A DNA stretch of 64,000 nucleotides. It comes from Cadophora sp. MPI-SDFR-AT-0126 (Eukaryota > Ascomycota > Leotiomycetes > Helotiales > Ploettnerulaceae). Below the pieces are notes generated by a model. That model did no database searches, had not been told where the DNA came from, and was given only the letters and a program-made list of their open reading frames with translations. Below, piece after piece: positions 34,459-45,347 of this stretch (position 1 is the first letter of the stretch; each line of letters opens with the position of its first letter). The stretch covers positions 1,798,001 through 1,862,000 of the forward strand of contig JAGMVK010000003.1 in NCBI GenBank assembly GCA_020747065.1. The letters are read 5' to 3'. Both the position numbers and the translations under genes were made by a program.

Positions 34459-36785
34459 ATGGCGGCTGTTTTCAAGTTCGTTTCCTCGGATCAGACTGGC
34501 CCTAAACGATTGCAAACAAGCAAGGCCTGTGAGTCCTGCCGGCGGCGAAAGAAACGGTGCATCCATGGAGAGAATGCCAGTCGCCCACCCTCCTCTGCGA
34601 CAATAACCCATGATCTGTCTACACAGGCCAATCAGCAGAGGACCATAGAGAATCAGGATTCAGCTCCAGGTGAACTTCATGGAGTAGAAGCGCCTCAGAC
34701 AGTGGACAGACAACCCACAGGCGAAGGCCCTCAACTGCATGACAGAGATGAGGAGGTTGGAAATAACCAGTCTAGTAATCCGAATGCACGGTTCATCGGG
34801 GATCTCAATCCAGAGGGGATGTTCCTAGCAGCAACGAGTCCTGATGCAACTCGAGGGCCCTCCTTAGACGATAGCATCGGTGTCTGGTGAGCTTTCTCTT
34901 TCCTGTCTACAGCTACAATCGTTCCGAGCTCCAGATTTTGCAGCAGTCGTACCTTCCCTTCGCTCTCACTTTGTCACAATCTCAATGTCATCAAAAGCTC
35001 GTGTGGCATTGAGATCTCATCTTAACACTGTCATCAGGTTGAATTCCTCCCTGAACCATGGACCTCAGAAGACATCTCAAGTTTCACAGTCTCCATCGAA
35101 CTTATTCTATCGATCTGGGTCATTAATACAGAAAGTCCTCTTGCCCTTACTAGAACAGGAATGTCTGTCGACGATACCCCCACCTGATGGACTTCAAGCT
35201 TTAGAACAGATATATTTCGATAAGGTCTATCCAATTATTCCTCTAGTCAACGAGAGCACAATTCAGAGTGCCCATTTATCGAAGTCAGAACGCATCATCC
35301 TGCAACAAGGGATATGCCTAGCGGCATCAAAGAACCATGCTGCTGGGTCATATCTTGTACTTGGCGATGCGAGCTTGAATTGTAGGGAATTTGGCGAGAA
35401 GATTTCTGGAGCTATGAGAATGATGATTGAGATGGGTCTCGTAACAAATAAGATTGTGCTCATCCAAGCCTTAGCTTTGCTATCGCAATTCACCGATGAC
35501 CCACCAGGTGAAGATCTGTCTTCTCAGTGCGTAGCCTCCTACATCCAATTCTGGAGTCAAGTCATCAGTGTAGCACGTCTGGTGTTCTCTACGTCTAAAT
35601 CAATCAAACAGATTCAGCTAACCTGAAAAAGGTTCTGCATGAGAGCTGTGCATCAAGTCCAATCGTTAGGACTACATATCAAGGGGCAGGAAGATCATGC
35701 AGGACAGAGCAATACAACCTTATTATGTTGCATCTGGGCAATCGACCGCATGAATGCAGCATTCAACGGACGGCCCGTCACAATGCACGAGAGAGATCTT
35801 AGAAAGGATCTAGACCAGTGTTTCGAGCATCAAGAACCATCCTTCCGTCTATTCCTAGAGGTGGTAACACTTCTAGACAAAGTAATTGAACTCTACCGTC
35901 CTTTGGCTCTCTCAGGAGAGGCTCCTATTTTGGGTTGGGAATTTCCTGCCTTTGAAGATATAGCCTTGAAGTGTGGCAGTTCACATATTGGGACTACGAC
36001 TCTAGGTAGGTTGGACCCCAGTGCTGCACAAGCCTAGCTAGGGGAAAGGCCGCTCACAATTTACAGCATCTATCGAAGTCCTCTACCACGCTGTTTCGAT
36101 TCTTTCTTGCCGGACAAAGTCGTGGGTGGACCCTGAACATTCATCAACAGCCTTTCTGCGGCAAAGTCTGTCGACTTCCATCTTAAACTCAACTTTCAGT
36201 CGGGCACCTCAAGATCAACTGGTCCTTTTCCCGTTTGTACCCTATGCGGTGTCTCTCTCCATGAGCATCTCATATCGCGAAATGAGACACGGCAAGCTTC
36301 CTATGCATCGAGCTCGGTCTCGTTGTCAGTTCCAGACTTTATGTGATGCTTTGTCGGGACTCGAGGGGCTGTTCTGGTCCGCTTCTACAACTGCGGAGAT
36401 GGGAAGGAAACTACTCAAAGAAATGGACCGGGTCTTTTCGACGGTGTCATCTTCGGACACTAGGACATTACATCAACAACACACAGGCAGCAATTCTAAC
36501 ACGCGAGCGAGTAGTCAACATCCAGGGGCTGGAAATACTTCTCAAATCCGTACGATAGTCCAGATGTCTTGTAAGGATCAATATGCTAATTTTTTATTTG
36601 CAGTAGTGACGAATTCCGACCTCCACCAGCCTGGTATCTCCGTGCAAGATTTCGATCCAGCAATATTCGACTCTATAACAGACATTGACTTGTTTGGCAT
36701 GTTTGATCCTGCCTTTGATCTTGAAGGATTCGACGCTTGTTTGGAAGGAAATCTCAACCCAGGTCTTCCGTCAGGTTTCCAGTGA
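34459..36785 (+). CDS. Fungal-specific transcription factor with partial Zn cluster
   Basis: Probable pathway regulator. A phase-consistent model has exons 34459-34886, 34913-34972, 35038-35526, 35632-36005, 36067-36785 (689 residues); the second exon is uncertain. The N-terminus has ACESCRRRKKRCIHG, which is the first half (three Cys) of a Zn2Cys6 cluster, but no further Cys triplet follows. A linker motif RFIGDLNPEGMFLAATSPD comes next. The fungal_trans domain is clear: ALEQIYFDKVYPIIPLVNE, LAASKNHAAGS, MGLVTNKIVLIQALALLSQF, MRAVHQVQSLGLHIKG and LLCCIWAIDRMNAAFNGRP. The C-terminus is acidic (FDSITDIDLFGMFDPAFD), like an activation region. Its place between a transporter and an oxygenase suggests it controls them. 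Confidence 0.82.
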
Positions 36786-37447
36786 ATCTTAGTGGGCGAT
36801 TTAAGTCTTATTTTCAAGACAGCACATAAATCCGGCGACTTGCTTCGCTTGTACATCCAGAGGAACCGACCTGTTTGCCACAGTAACTCAGAATATTCAG
36901 ACTGGTAAAGGCGCTCAATTCTCGAGTCTTGAAAAAAATTCTGCATCTTGTACTTTCTGCAATATGTTTTGATGCATTCATTGCCCCATGATGCCTTACT
37001 TTATGTCATCGATGAGATGGAAAACAATATAACAATATCTCGCTTAGCGACCGACCATTTTATCACCTCCGCCAGATCAGATGGCTTGTGATAACAGCTC
37101 CACAGCGTTGCAGGGCTCAATGTCTTTCAAATGATCAGAACAATCGTATTGCTGAAAGACTCAGGCCCTGTGAGCAAAGACTCAGCCATCACAGCCCGTG
37201 TCGCCACTGGGAAATTCTTCATATGGTCGGAGTTGCCAAATCAAGTATAGCGGACGGTGCGGGGTTGTCTCGACGTGTGGAAAAGCTCCGCGACCTTGAA
37301 ATACTTTAGAAAATCTCTGAAGGCATCTGCTGTCTCAAATCATATTTAAATGTCAGGGAAAGTGTTGACCACATCTGCCTGATCCATCAAACTTTCGAAT
37401 CAAGTGATCCCTTATCCTTTCCATCGAAGTACCAAAGCAACCGCATT
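36786..37447. other. Intergenic, promoter of the DUF1479 gene
   Basis: No supported gene. The sequence just upstream of 37448 has an AT-rich box (CATATTTAAATG at about 37343) about 100 bp before the start codon that could act as a TATA element. Confidence 0.45.
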
Positions 37448-39088
37448 ATGTTTGGCGTAGCGAAGTCCGCCCTGAAGCCAGCAGGGCTTCTCTCAAAATC
37501 ACCCAGATTTGTTCGTCATGTTGCAAGTCAGTCAGTCTCACAATCGAAAGCAGAAGGCGACATTTCTGCCGTGTTTCCTTCCCTTTCGGGTGTTGTTATG
37601 GAGCCTTTGCCCGAACGGTTTACCGAGATCAAATGTCAATTGATGATCCAAGGGAATGAAGAACGGCTGACAGAAAGTTGGCAACGGCTATTGAAGCAAT
37701 TGGCAGCTGAAAACGAAATTGTCAAACAACGAGGCTCCGATATCATTCCTCAAATCGAATTTGAAGAATTGAGAAATGCTCCGACGGACTTCGTGAAGGA
37801 GATCAAGAAACGAGGAGTGGCAGTCATCAAAGGTGTTGTCCCAGAGAACGAAGCTCGGGACTACAAGAATCAAGTCGAAGAATATGTCAAGCGGAATCCT
37901 TCAACCAAAGGTTTGTCCTTCACACAGAAATTCGATTTTGTAGAGAAGCTCTAACATACTATGTCACAGCATTTCCACCTGACAATCCTCAAATATTCGA
38001 ATTGTACTGGTCTCCAGCACAGATGAAAGCTCGACTGAATGCAAACTTGATTTCGGCACAGACTTCGCTCATGAATATATGGCATTCAAATGATAGAGAA
38101 GCTCTCATATCGACATCGCTACCACTCACGTACGCAGATCGAGTTCGGATCAGACAGCCAGGCGACAATCAATTTGCTTTGGGGCCTCACGTCGATGGTG
38201 GAAGTGTGGAACGCTGGGAGCCCAATGGATATGGTCTGGGTGGTGTCTACGACAAAGTATTCCAAGGTCAATGGGAGGAATACGATCCGTGGGAGTCGAG
38301 TGCAAGAATTCCTGCTGTCACTGATCTCTACCAAGGACCAGGTGGTTGCTCCATGTTCAGAATGTTCCAAGGTTGGCTGGGTCTCTCTCACACCTCGCCA
38401 CGAGAAGGCACTCTCCTGGTGAATCCTCTTCTGCAACTCGCAACTGCATACTTCCTCCTGCGACCTTTCTTCGACCCAGTACGATCACCAGGAGGGTTCG
38501 CTGCTGGGGACTCAACACGATATCTGAGTTCCGAGAACTGGAAGCTGAAGAGCGCCAGCGAGATGGATTCAGCTCTTCATGGTGCCAATCCTGGCTCCAG
38601 TCAAGAGCTCAATGATGTTCTACATCCCCACCTAAACTTGGAACATAGCATGGTCCATGTCCCTAAAATCAAGCCTGGTGACTACGTAGTCTGGCACTGT
38701 GACAGTAAGTTAACCCACTTCAGTTGACACAAATCATGGACTAAATTATATGTCTGCAGCGATCCATGCCGTTGACCAAGTACATACTGGTAAAACTGAC
38801 TCAAGTGTCATGTACATTCCGGTTTGCCCCGTGACAGAACTGAATGCAAAGTATTTGGCCAAGCAACGAGAGACTTTCGCGGCCGGAGTCCCTGCACCAG
38901 ACTTCCCAGGGGGCAAGGGCGAGTCGGAGCATACTGGCAGAGCCACTATTGAGTCGGTTATTGGCGAAGCGGACGAGCTTGGTTTGAGCTCAATGGGGTT
39001 GTCGAAGCTGAGCAATCCGGAGGGGGAAATTCTACCTGGGGCGCAGAAAATGATGCGGAGGGCGAACCAGCTTTTGGGTTTTGCATGA
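37448..39088 (+). CDS. DUF1479 protein, YbiU-like Fe(II)/2-oxoglutarate oxygenase
   Basis: Predicted non-heme iron oxygenase; substrate unknown. Three exons: 37448-37910, 37970-38704, 38760-39088; 508 residues. The DUF1479 pattern is clear: KKRGVAVIKGVVPENEAR, FELYWSPAQMKARLN, YADRVRIRQPGDNQFALGPH, then HVDGGSVERW with an H-x-D pair at about 228-230. The candidate distal His lies in VWHCDTIHAVD (397 or 402), created across the last intron. DLYQGPGGCSMFRMFQGWL is another family block. The N-terminus (MFGVAKSALKPAGLLSKSPRFVRHVA) is basic and Ser/Leu-rich and could be a mitochondrial presequence. It follows a transporter and a regulator on the same strand. Confidence 0.9.
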
Positions 39089-39346
39089 TGCTTTGTATAT
39101 TCGAAGGTCTACATCTGTCGCGTCTATTTTTCGTTCATTGCAATCGGTACTAGCGATTTGACCATGGCTTACAGAAATCTGAGCCACAGAAGTATAATTC
39201 TTACAGTGGTTACTTTGTCTTTCATAGCTGCAGAATTGAAATATGACATTGGTATCACATGCCTTTCCTGGCTCGCTGAGTGCAGGATCCATGTTTCAGC
39301 TGATCCAGTTCGCCAATGTAAACAACAAGATGGCTATATTTACTCT
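39089..39346. other. Convergent 3' region
   Basis: 258 bp between two converging genes; untranslated sequence only. Confidence 0.6.
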
Positions 39347-41363
39347 TCACGATCTCAACACGTTACCAAAATTCTTGTCATCGTCCAGATAAACCCTAAG
39401 ACTTCTCATCCTTCTCTTCTTCTCGTCGAATCCTCCTTCTGTGCCAAATTGAACTTTCGTGGCGTGATCAAGCCCATAAAATAGCATGGCAATCGCGCTC
39501 CCCTTCCACAGCTCTGTGCCGCTTCGACTAGTATTCATCATCGCCAACACGAGAAACACAGCAGTGGCACCAACCACAAACAGCGGAAGGACAATCCACA
39601 CCCATTGAACATGTACGTATGTCTGTGTGCTCGTCGCATTTCCGTACATAGGTACGGTCTTGAAAGAGCGGAAGGCCACTGTCATTGCTGTGGCCAACTC
39701 GTTCATGGCTTGAGGGATCCCATCGTTATACTCGTAGTAGTCCCAATAAAAAGTTTGTATGATATCGGTATCAAAGTAGGTTGTGCCACTTGAGATTCCG
39801 ACGGTCAGATTGACGACAACCAGGGCATCTGGATCGAGGGATTGAAAGTCTGAATTGCGAGATGCGGATCCATTTGAGAATAGAGTCGTGAACCAGGACT
39901 GTATTCCTAGGGCTGCTGGTTCACTGATGAAGACGGAAGTGTTGTCCGGGGTCATGATGGCTATATCGGCTTTCCCCATGCTGTTCGTTGTATCTACTAC
40001 GGTGGTGTTGCGGATTTCAGAGGTCACCACTTCCGTAAGTTTGCCGTTAACCACTGTGGAATTGATGGTCTGAGCACAGTATTCAAGCGTGCACTGAGTA
40101 GCCCAGGGCTGTAGATCGCCGGCGGATCCATTCCTAGACTCAGTGCCCATGAAGATAAACTTCATTATATTGGAATGAGGCATATTTCCAGACTTAGATG
40201 GTATGAATGTAGTCATGCTGAATGCATCATTGGAGCTCTGGAGTTTGGCCCCCATTGCCTGCCATCCACACTTGGAAGTGTCATCTGCGTCTTCATCACA
40301 ATACTGCATCATCACGGAGCGGATATCCACGCAGGTGCTACAAGTAGCGAGCGTTGTGAGAGGTGGATATGTGCAGTTTCCTGTCGGACAGATTGGCTTT
40401 GGCTGTGCGAGACCTGACTCGCTGAAAAGCCCATGGAAGACGGCTGATTTCATAGGCAGTATTGGGACGAAGCCAGCTGAGATGTGTCAGTAGATTTGAC
40501 ATGTCTGGAAAGCCGATACTCACTTGAACCAGAGTTTCCTGGAAGCGCTGGTGTATAATTCAGCGCGGCTGGTACGCTCGCTAGTTGGTCGGACACCACC
40601 TCTCGAGTCGGGTATGTTGCAACTTGCTGGGAGAATGGGCCCAAGAACAGTGCCGTAATAGTTATAAAGGCACCGAAAAGTCCAATGTACCTAAGAATTT
40701 CTGTTACTACTGCACTTTGACTGGACTGGAGTTGCTCACCCTCCACGACCCGAAGAAAGTAGTCTGACAGCCCCCCAAGAACCACGACTTGCTTCATCGA
40801 ACAGTTCCATGTCGGTAGTGGAGAAGGCTTTCGCTTGAACCAGTTCCATTTCAGTTGACCAAATCCACTGGCCAGGGGCACAGCCAAGGAGGTATTGGTG
40901 ATGGCAGAGATAAGCGCGATGAGTGTGTTTAACGTGATGCCGAACAGCCATTCGGGGAGCGGCTTATTATGGAAGACTGCAAGAAGGGCAATACTTGCTC
41001 CGAAAGATAGAGCTCCTATCACCAAACAAAGAATTTCAAGAAACCAAGACTCATTCGAGATGATTTTGGATTTCGCCTTCTCAGGAACAAGTCGATCTGT
41101 ATCGTCGAAATCGTCGCCGATAGCGGTAACTCTTGTGCTGCTGCTCCAGTTGCGCGAATGAGATTTTGAATGTCTCGATTTAAACACTTCGTTGACGGGA
41201 GGAGAAGGGAGAGATATCCTGTGGCCTGGTGATGTCAGTCTGTAGAAAATTAGATTTCATTCAAAGTGTCCCAGGCTATGTTGAGAACATACGGTGTCAG
41301 AGGGACATCATCCTCGAATGTTTGACCTCTTGGGCTTACTGGTGCAAAATAACCAGAAGTCAT
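39347..41363 (-). CDS. DUF3176 membrane protein
   Basis: Fungal-specific membrane protein of unknown role. Three exons: 41363-41293, 41239-40524, 40476-39347; 638 residues. The DUF3176 block starts ESWFLEILCLVIGALSFGAS and runs through KPLPEWLFGITLNTLIALIS to GQLKWNWF, with two membrane segments. A third follows around IGLFGAFITITALFLGP. A long outside domain is Cys-containing (CPTGNCTYPPLTTLATCSTC) with several N-glycosylation sites. A last membrane segment (WVWIVLPLFVVGATAVFLVLA) precedes the cytosolic tail. The true start is the ATG at 41363 in a short first exon (MTSGYFAPVSPRGQ); the open frame of exon 2 itself has only a GTG near its start. Confidence 0.88.
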
Positions 41364-42759
41364 CTTTGTTTCTTTGAAGATTATGAGCTGCTGACCTCAG
41401 CCCTGCAGATGTGCAGTTACTTATCTGCCGTTCCCCATGAGGCTCTTGCCATGTCACCATGCCCAAGAGGGGGCAAGAGCTAGCCAGCAGCCTGGTGTGC
41501 CCACACCCATCCTTCGAAAGCCGGATCTAGAGGTTTTGGGGTAGGCCGTGATTGGAGAAGTCTACAGCTCTTATCATTCGGCGGCGCAGCGCTGCATGAA
41601 GTCTCACGCACGAACCAGTTGAGATGGGGGCCAAGACATCCAGAAAGTTGCAGTCGTCAAGTCACTCAGCTCAATGAGAGCCAAGACGGCTGAATTGTGA
41701 GAAAGGTGTGCCATCCAGACCATCGGTGTAGAGCGTGCCACTTTGCTTGTTTGTTTCTTCCCAAACAAGATCTGTCTCCGCCGGCAATTCCCTCCATTAA
41801 GAAGGAGCATCTTTGCAAGGCAGACTCCTGTTGGATTTCAGACTAGGGACATACAACGTTCTTCTGTCCATTTAAAATGAGGCGCAGGTACCAAATGGGA
41901 TACCAAAGTATTGATCCTGCTCATGTAGCAATTCTCAGGAGGCATTGTCCCACCAACAAAAAGCCGGGTGTGTTCCTTTCTCATAACAGGCGGCAAGTCC
42001 ACGCTACGGTACTGATTTTAGCGAGATTCCCAGATTCCGTATGAATGAAGCGAAGCGAAGCCTCTATTCCTCGCTAAAGAAGTGAGAAGTGCCGGGAATT
42101 AGCGCAGAAAGCCTGGGAATGACAACAACCCTGCCACGACTTTGAATTCCGTATCGCAGCGAATACCTGGCGAAGAGAGGCCCAAATAAGAGGCCGAGGG
42201 AATTATATTCCTTTCTCTGAATTGGAGGTGTAACCTAGATTCAGTTATGTTCAAGACCAGCTGACCAATCGACACCGAGTAGGTAGAGATGGATCTGTTG
42301 TAAGACAGTAACAGGAGCCATACTTGTTCAACGAACTACAAGCGATTTTCATCGCATTTTTGGTACATTATTTAATTACACAACCTGGTCGCTCCTTCGT
42401 AAGAGGTCGAAAGTCTGGGAACATATTTTTCTCTCCTTCATCGGTTATGGTTTGCCCTAAATTGCCCACTTGTGTTCTTTCGTACTAAATTATTAGCAGC
42501 GCACCATTTTGTAAGTTTCTTTTCCACCATTTTCCCTTTTGAAAAACGTCCATTGGCCTTCAAAGTATTAAGTAAGATATATATCAAATCTTCAAACGGT
42601 CTCAAAAGTCCCGCTCGGACGATCAAGCACAGCTCCACTCTTAAAGAAGGGGACCTCGTTTATCTCGACTTATTTCTATCTACAACCGACCTAAGCATTC
42701 TATCTCGTTGTTCTCTGTTCTTTTCGGCTTGTAAAGCTTTCAAAGACAGGAACATCATC
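41364..42759. other. Intergenic, no gene seen
   Basis: 1.4 kb without a supported gene. Short direct repeats (GAAGCGAAGCGAAGC near 42048) are present. The right end is open in the frame of the next gene but has no ATG there. Confidence 0.5.
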
Positions 42760-43650
42760 ATGCCACCGGCAGATGATCCTCGCCCATCAAATCTGAGCAC
42801 ACCATGCTGGGAAATTCTGGAGCTAGACCACCCTAACCATCTCGAATGTTACCACTGCAGAAAGCTACATGCCATCACCGATGTACTCGCTCATCCCGAA
42901 TGGTGGTCCCAATGTAGGGCAGGAAACCGAAAACTACGTGTAGCAGATTACATTCATCCCAATTTCGACCTGCTGATATTTCGTATATTTATGAAACAGC
43001 TTCGTCAAGGGAAGAATCCGAACCACGTACTGGAGCTACTCACTTATCGTGGAAAAGCGACGATCGAAGGTGCCCAAGTCAAACGCCTTGTTGCTGGACC
43101 GAAAGTTGTCAATGGTAGCCTTTTGATGCTTTCGCAAACAGAACACGTAGTACCACCGGTTCGAGTATCCAATCAGGAATATCTGCTTTACAGAAACCTA
43201 TTGAAATGTCCTCATAAGTCTAAATGAGCCTTGCGTAATGCCGTGGCCACAAATCGCTTATATGAATGGTCCAAGATACTTGAAACCATCCCAGAGGGTC
43301 GTCAGGAGCATATCGCGGAATTTCGGTGTGATTTCTGCCCGACGGAGTTTGAAGTTAGTTTGGAGCGATTCAGAGGCCTGGGAGTGGTACTTCGTGTTTG
43401 CAAGTGGCAGGATATTGGGACAGGATTGTCTCCTGTAGATTAGGATCTTCCACCGGTCAATGCTTGTGGTAAAGGTCGCTCATGCCACAGGAAGTTTCAG
43501 AAGCTAGACTATGAATCTCCTCGGGCCAGGTTTGAAGGCTCTTCATCAGCCGCTGCTCCTGGTTTGTCTTGCAAGGAAAGAGAGGAAATGTTCGCATTGT
43601 ACAACACACGACAAGCAAAGCTACTAAGGTGCAGGGACCACTTGCAATAG
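42760..43650 (+). pseudogene. Hypothetical gene broken by two in-frame stops
   Basis: A single frame runs from the ATG at 42760 to a final TAG at 43648 but is cut by TGA at 43225 and TAG at 43441. All three segments read like one protein: a CYHCRKLHA motif near the start, then EHIAEFRCDFCPTEFEVSLERF in the middle and CGKGRSCHRK near the end, with paired cysteines in each. No intron joins them: consensus splice sites that would remove the stops are not seen. Both stops fit one C-to-T change (CGA to TGA, CAG to TAG). It may instead express a 155-residue truncated protein. I do not recognise the family. The frame is also open upstream to 42472 without ATG. Confidence 0.6.
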
Positions 43651-44529
43651 AATATACTTGGACGGGGACTTGGTTCCCGCGCCACGGTGTGCTTGGTCCT
43701 GACGGTAAAGTGCTTCACACCTAGGGCTGGAGGAGCCGTCCGGCACGAAGGCAAGACGGGAATAAGAGACCTCTAGAAGATCATATATCAAATAAAGGTG
43801 TTGCCTCGGGAATAATGAAGGTGCTTTCATCGAGAGAGGCAGTGATAGATGATTGATTTGTGGCAAAGTTGGGCATCGAAGCACGATTCAGGATTTGGTA
43901 GAGAGGGTAACATGGCTGTAAAACTTTTCAACATGTGTACATGAGCCAGAAGCTACAGTTGGAGTGACAGACACGACAGGAGTGAAATCTACTCCATATC
44001 CTGAAATGCCAGCATTCAATGAAACTGCCTCCAAAACGCTTACCTGTTTGGCCATTCGTACGAGTCACAATATATAACCTGTTGAGCTGTCATTGGTCAA
44101 TTGATTGGAATCTTTGTTGCGCAAAGTTGTAGATGGAAGATTTCGTAAGATATGGCTGAGGTCAGCATGAGTATTACCTATCAGATGGACGAGTGGCTGT
44201 CTGGTGATTGCCCATGGACAGGAGAAAAGCCATGATTTTGCTGGCAAGAGTTGTTGAGTATGATAAATGCCACAAGGTAAGAATAGGCAATGTAAGGATA
44301 CAATTGAGACAGATAGTGACCTCCAGTATCCATTATCCTCATTACTTGCTGGGATGTCTGAATCCCAAGCACCCAACCCTACATTCGCGCTTGGCCCCTT
44401 TCCGCCACCCCTTGCTCCGTCCTCGCTTAAATCAATACATCAAAACATGGAGCTCTTCTCATGTTCCAGACTCCCTGTCCTTTCTAATTTTCTGGCATCA
44501 CCCGTACGTAATCACTGCACTACAATGAA
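43651..44529. other. Intergenic, no gene seen
   Basis: Overlapping short frames on both strands without recognisable content. The right end holds the 3' flank of the minus-strand wall-protein gene. Confidence 0.5.
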
Positions 44530-45347
44530 TCAAAATGCTAGTCCAACAAAAGCAAGGACAAGGCCCAGTGCGCCTCCCATCTCAGTGATCCTATTTGCCA
44601 CCGCGGCGCCAGTAAAAGCGACCAAATTGGCATTGGAGACTTTGGTCGCGGTGACGGATCCAGTAGCATTGACAGGTGCAGTATAATCTGGCGCCATTTT
44701 GTTCCCCGCTGGCGCAGTGAATTGAGGAGTCATTCCCTCCGTGTCGAGGGTAAGAACTGCAGCTTGGATGGTGGCTTCTGCAGAAACTGCAGAGGCTAGG
44801 CTTATTTGGATGGTGGATGTACTCGTGGTCGTCAGTGGAGATGGTGTGGCTGGAGCAACTGAAGCTTCCGGCTGAGAAGAGACGGTGGTAGGTAGTGCAG
44901 TGGCGGGGACGACAGAGAAGGATGGCGGGAGCGTGAAGTCCAGACGGGCCGCGCAGGTTTCTGGATCTTCGCCCTGAGTTTATCATTAGATTTTTCGAAA
45001 TTACAGCATAGAGGGAATACTTACAACCGTGCAACAAAAACCAGCAACAGAAGCGCAGAAATCTCCAGCTTTGCAGTAGCCGCTATCCAACTCACAGCAA
45101 GTCTATTCAGACGTCAGATGTGGTGATGGCGTTTGATCTGAGCACAACTTACCTCTCCCAAGGTAGGATCATAGCAGAACAAGCTATCGTCACCTCCACA
45201 GTTCACGGATCCACCTCCATATGTCTCAAGACATGTGAGTAAAGCTCGCTTGGGCTGAAGCCTTTTCATTGGGCTGTGATTGGTCAATGTAGCCAGAGAG
45301 AGATTGGCGAAGGTCGCGGCAAGGCCGATATTGATGAAGGTCTTCAT
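44530..45347 (-). CDS. Cys-rich secreted, probably GPI-anchored protein
   Basis: Three exons: 45347-45153, 45102-45025, 44973-44530; 238 residues. A signal peptide is clear (MKTFINIGLAATFANLSLA). Then comes a compact cysteine module over residues 38-90: CLETYGGGSVNCGG, FCYDPTLGETCCELDSGYC and ASVAGFCC, a pattern shared by many small fungal wall proteins. A Ser/Thr-rich stretch (PTTVSSQP, TTTSTSTIQIS) is a likely O-glycosylated stalk. The C-terminus is a hydrophobic tail (GGALGLVLAFVGLAF) after small residues, typical of a GPI-attachment signal. Function unknown; wall structure or surface interaction is inference. Confidence 0.85.
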
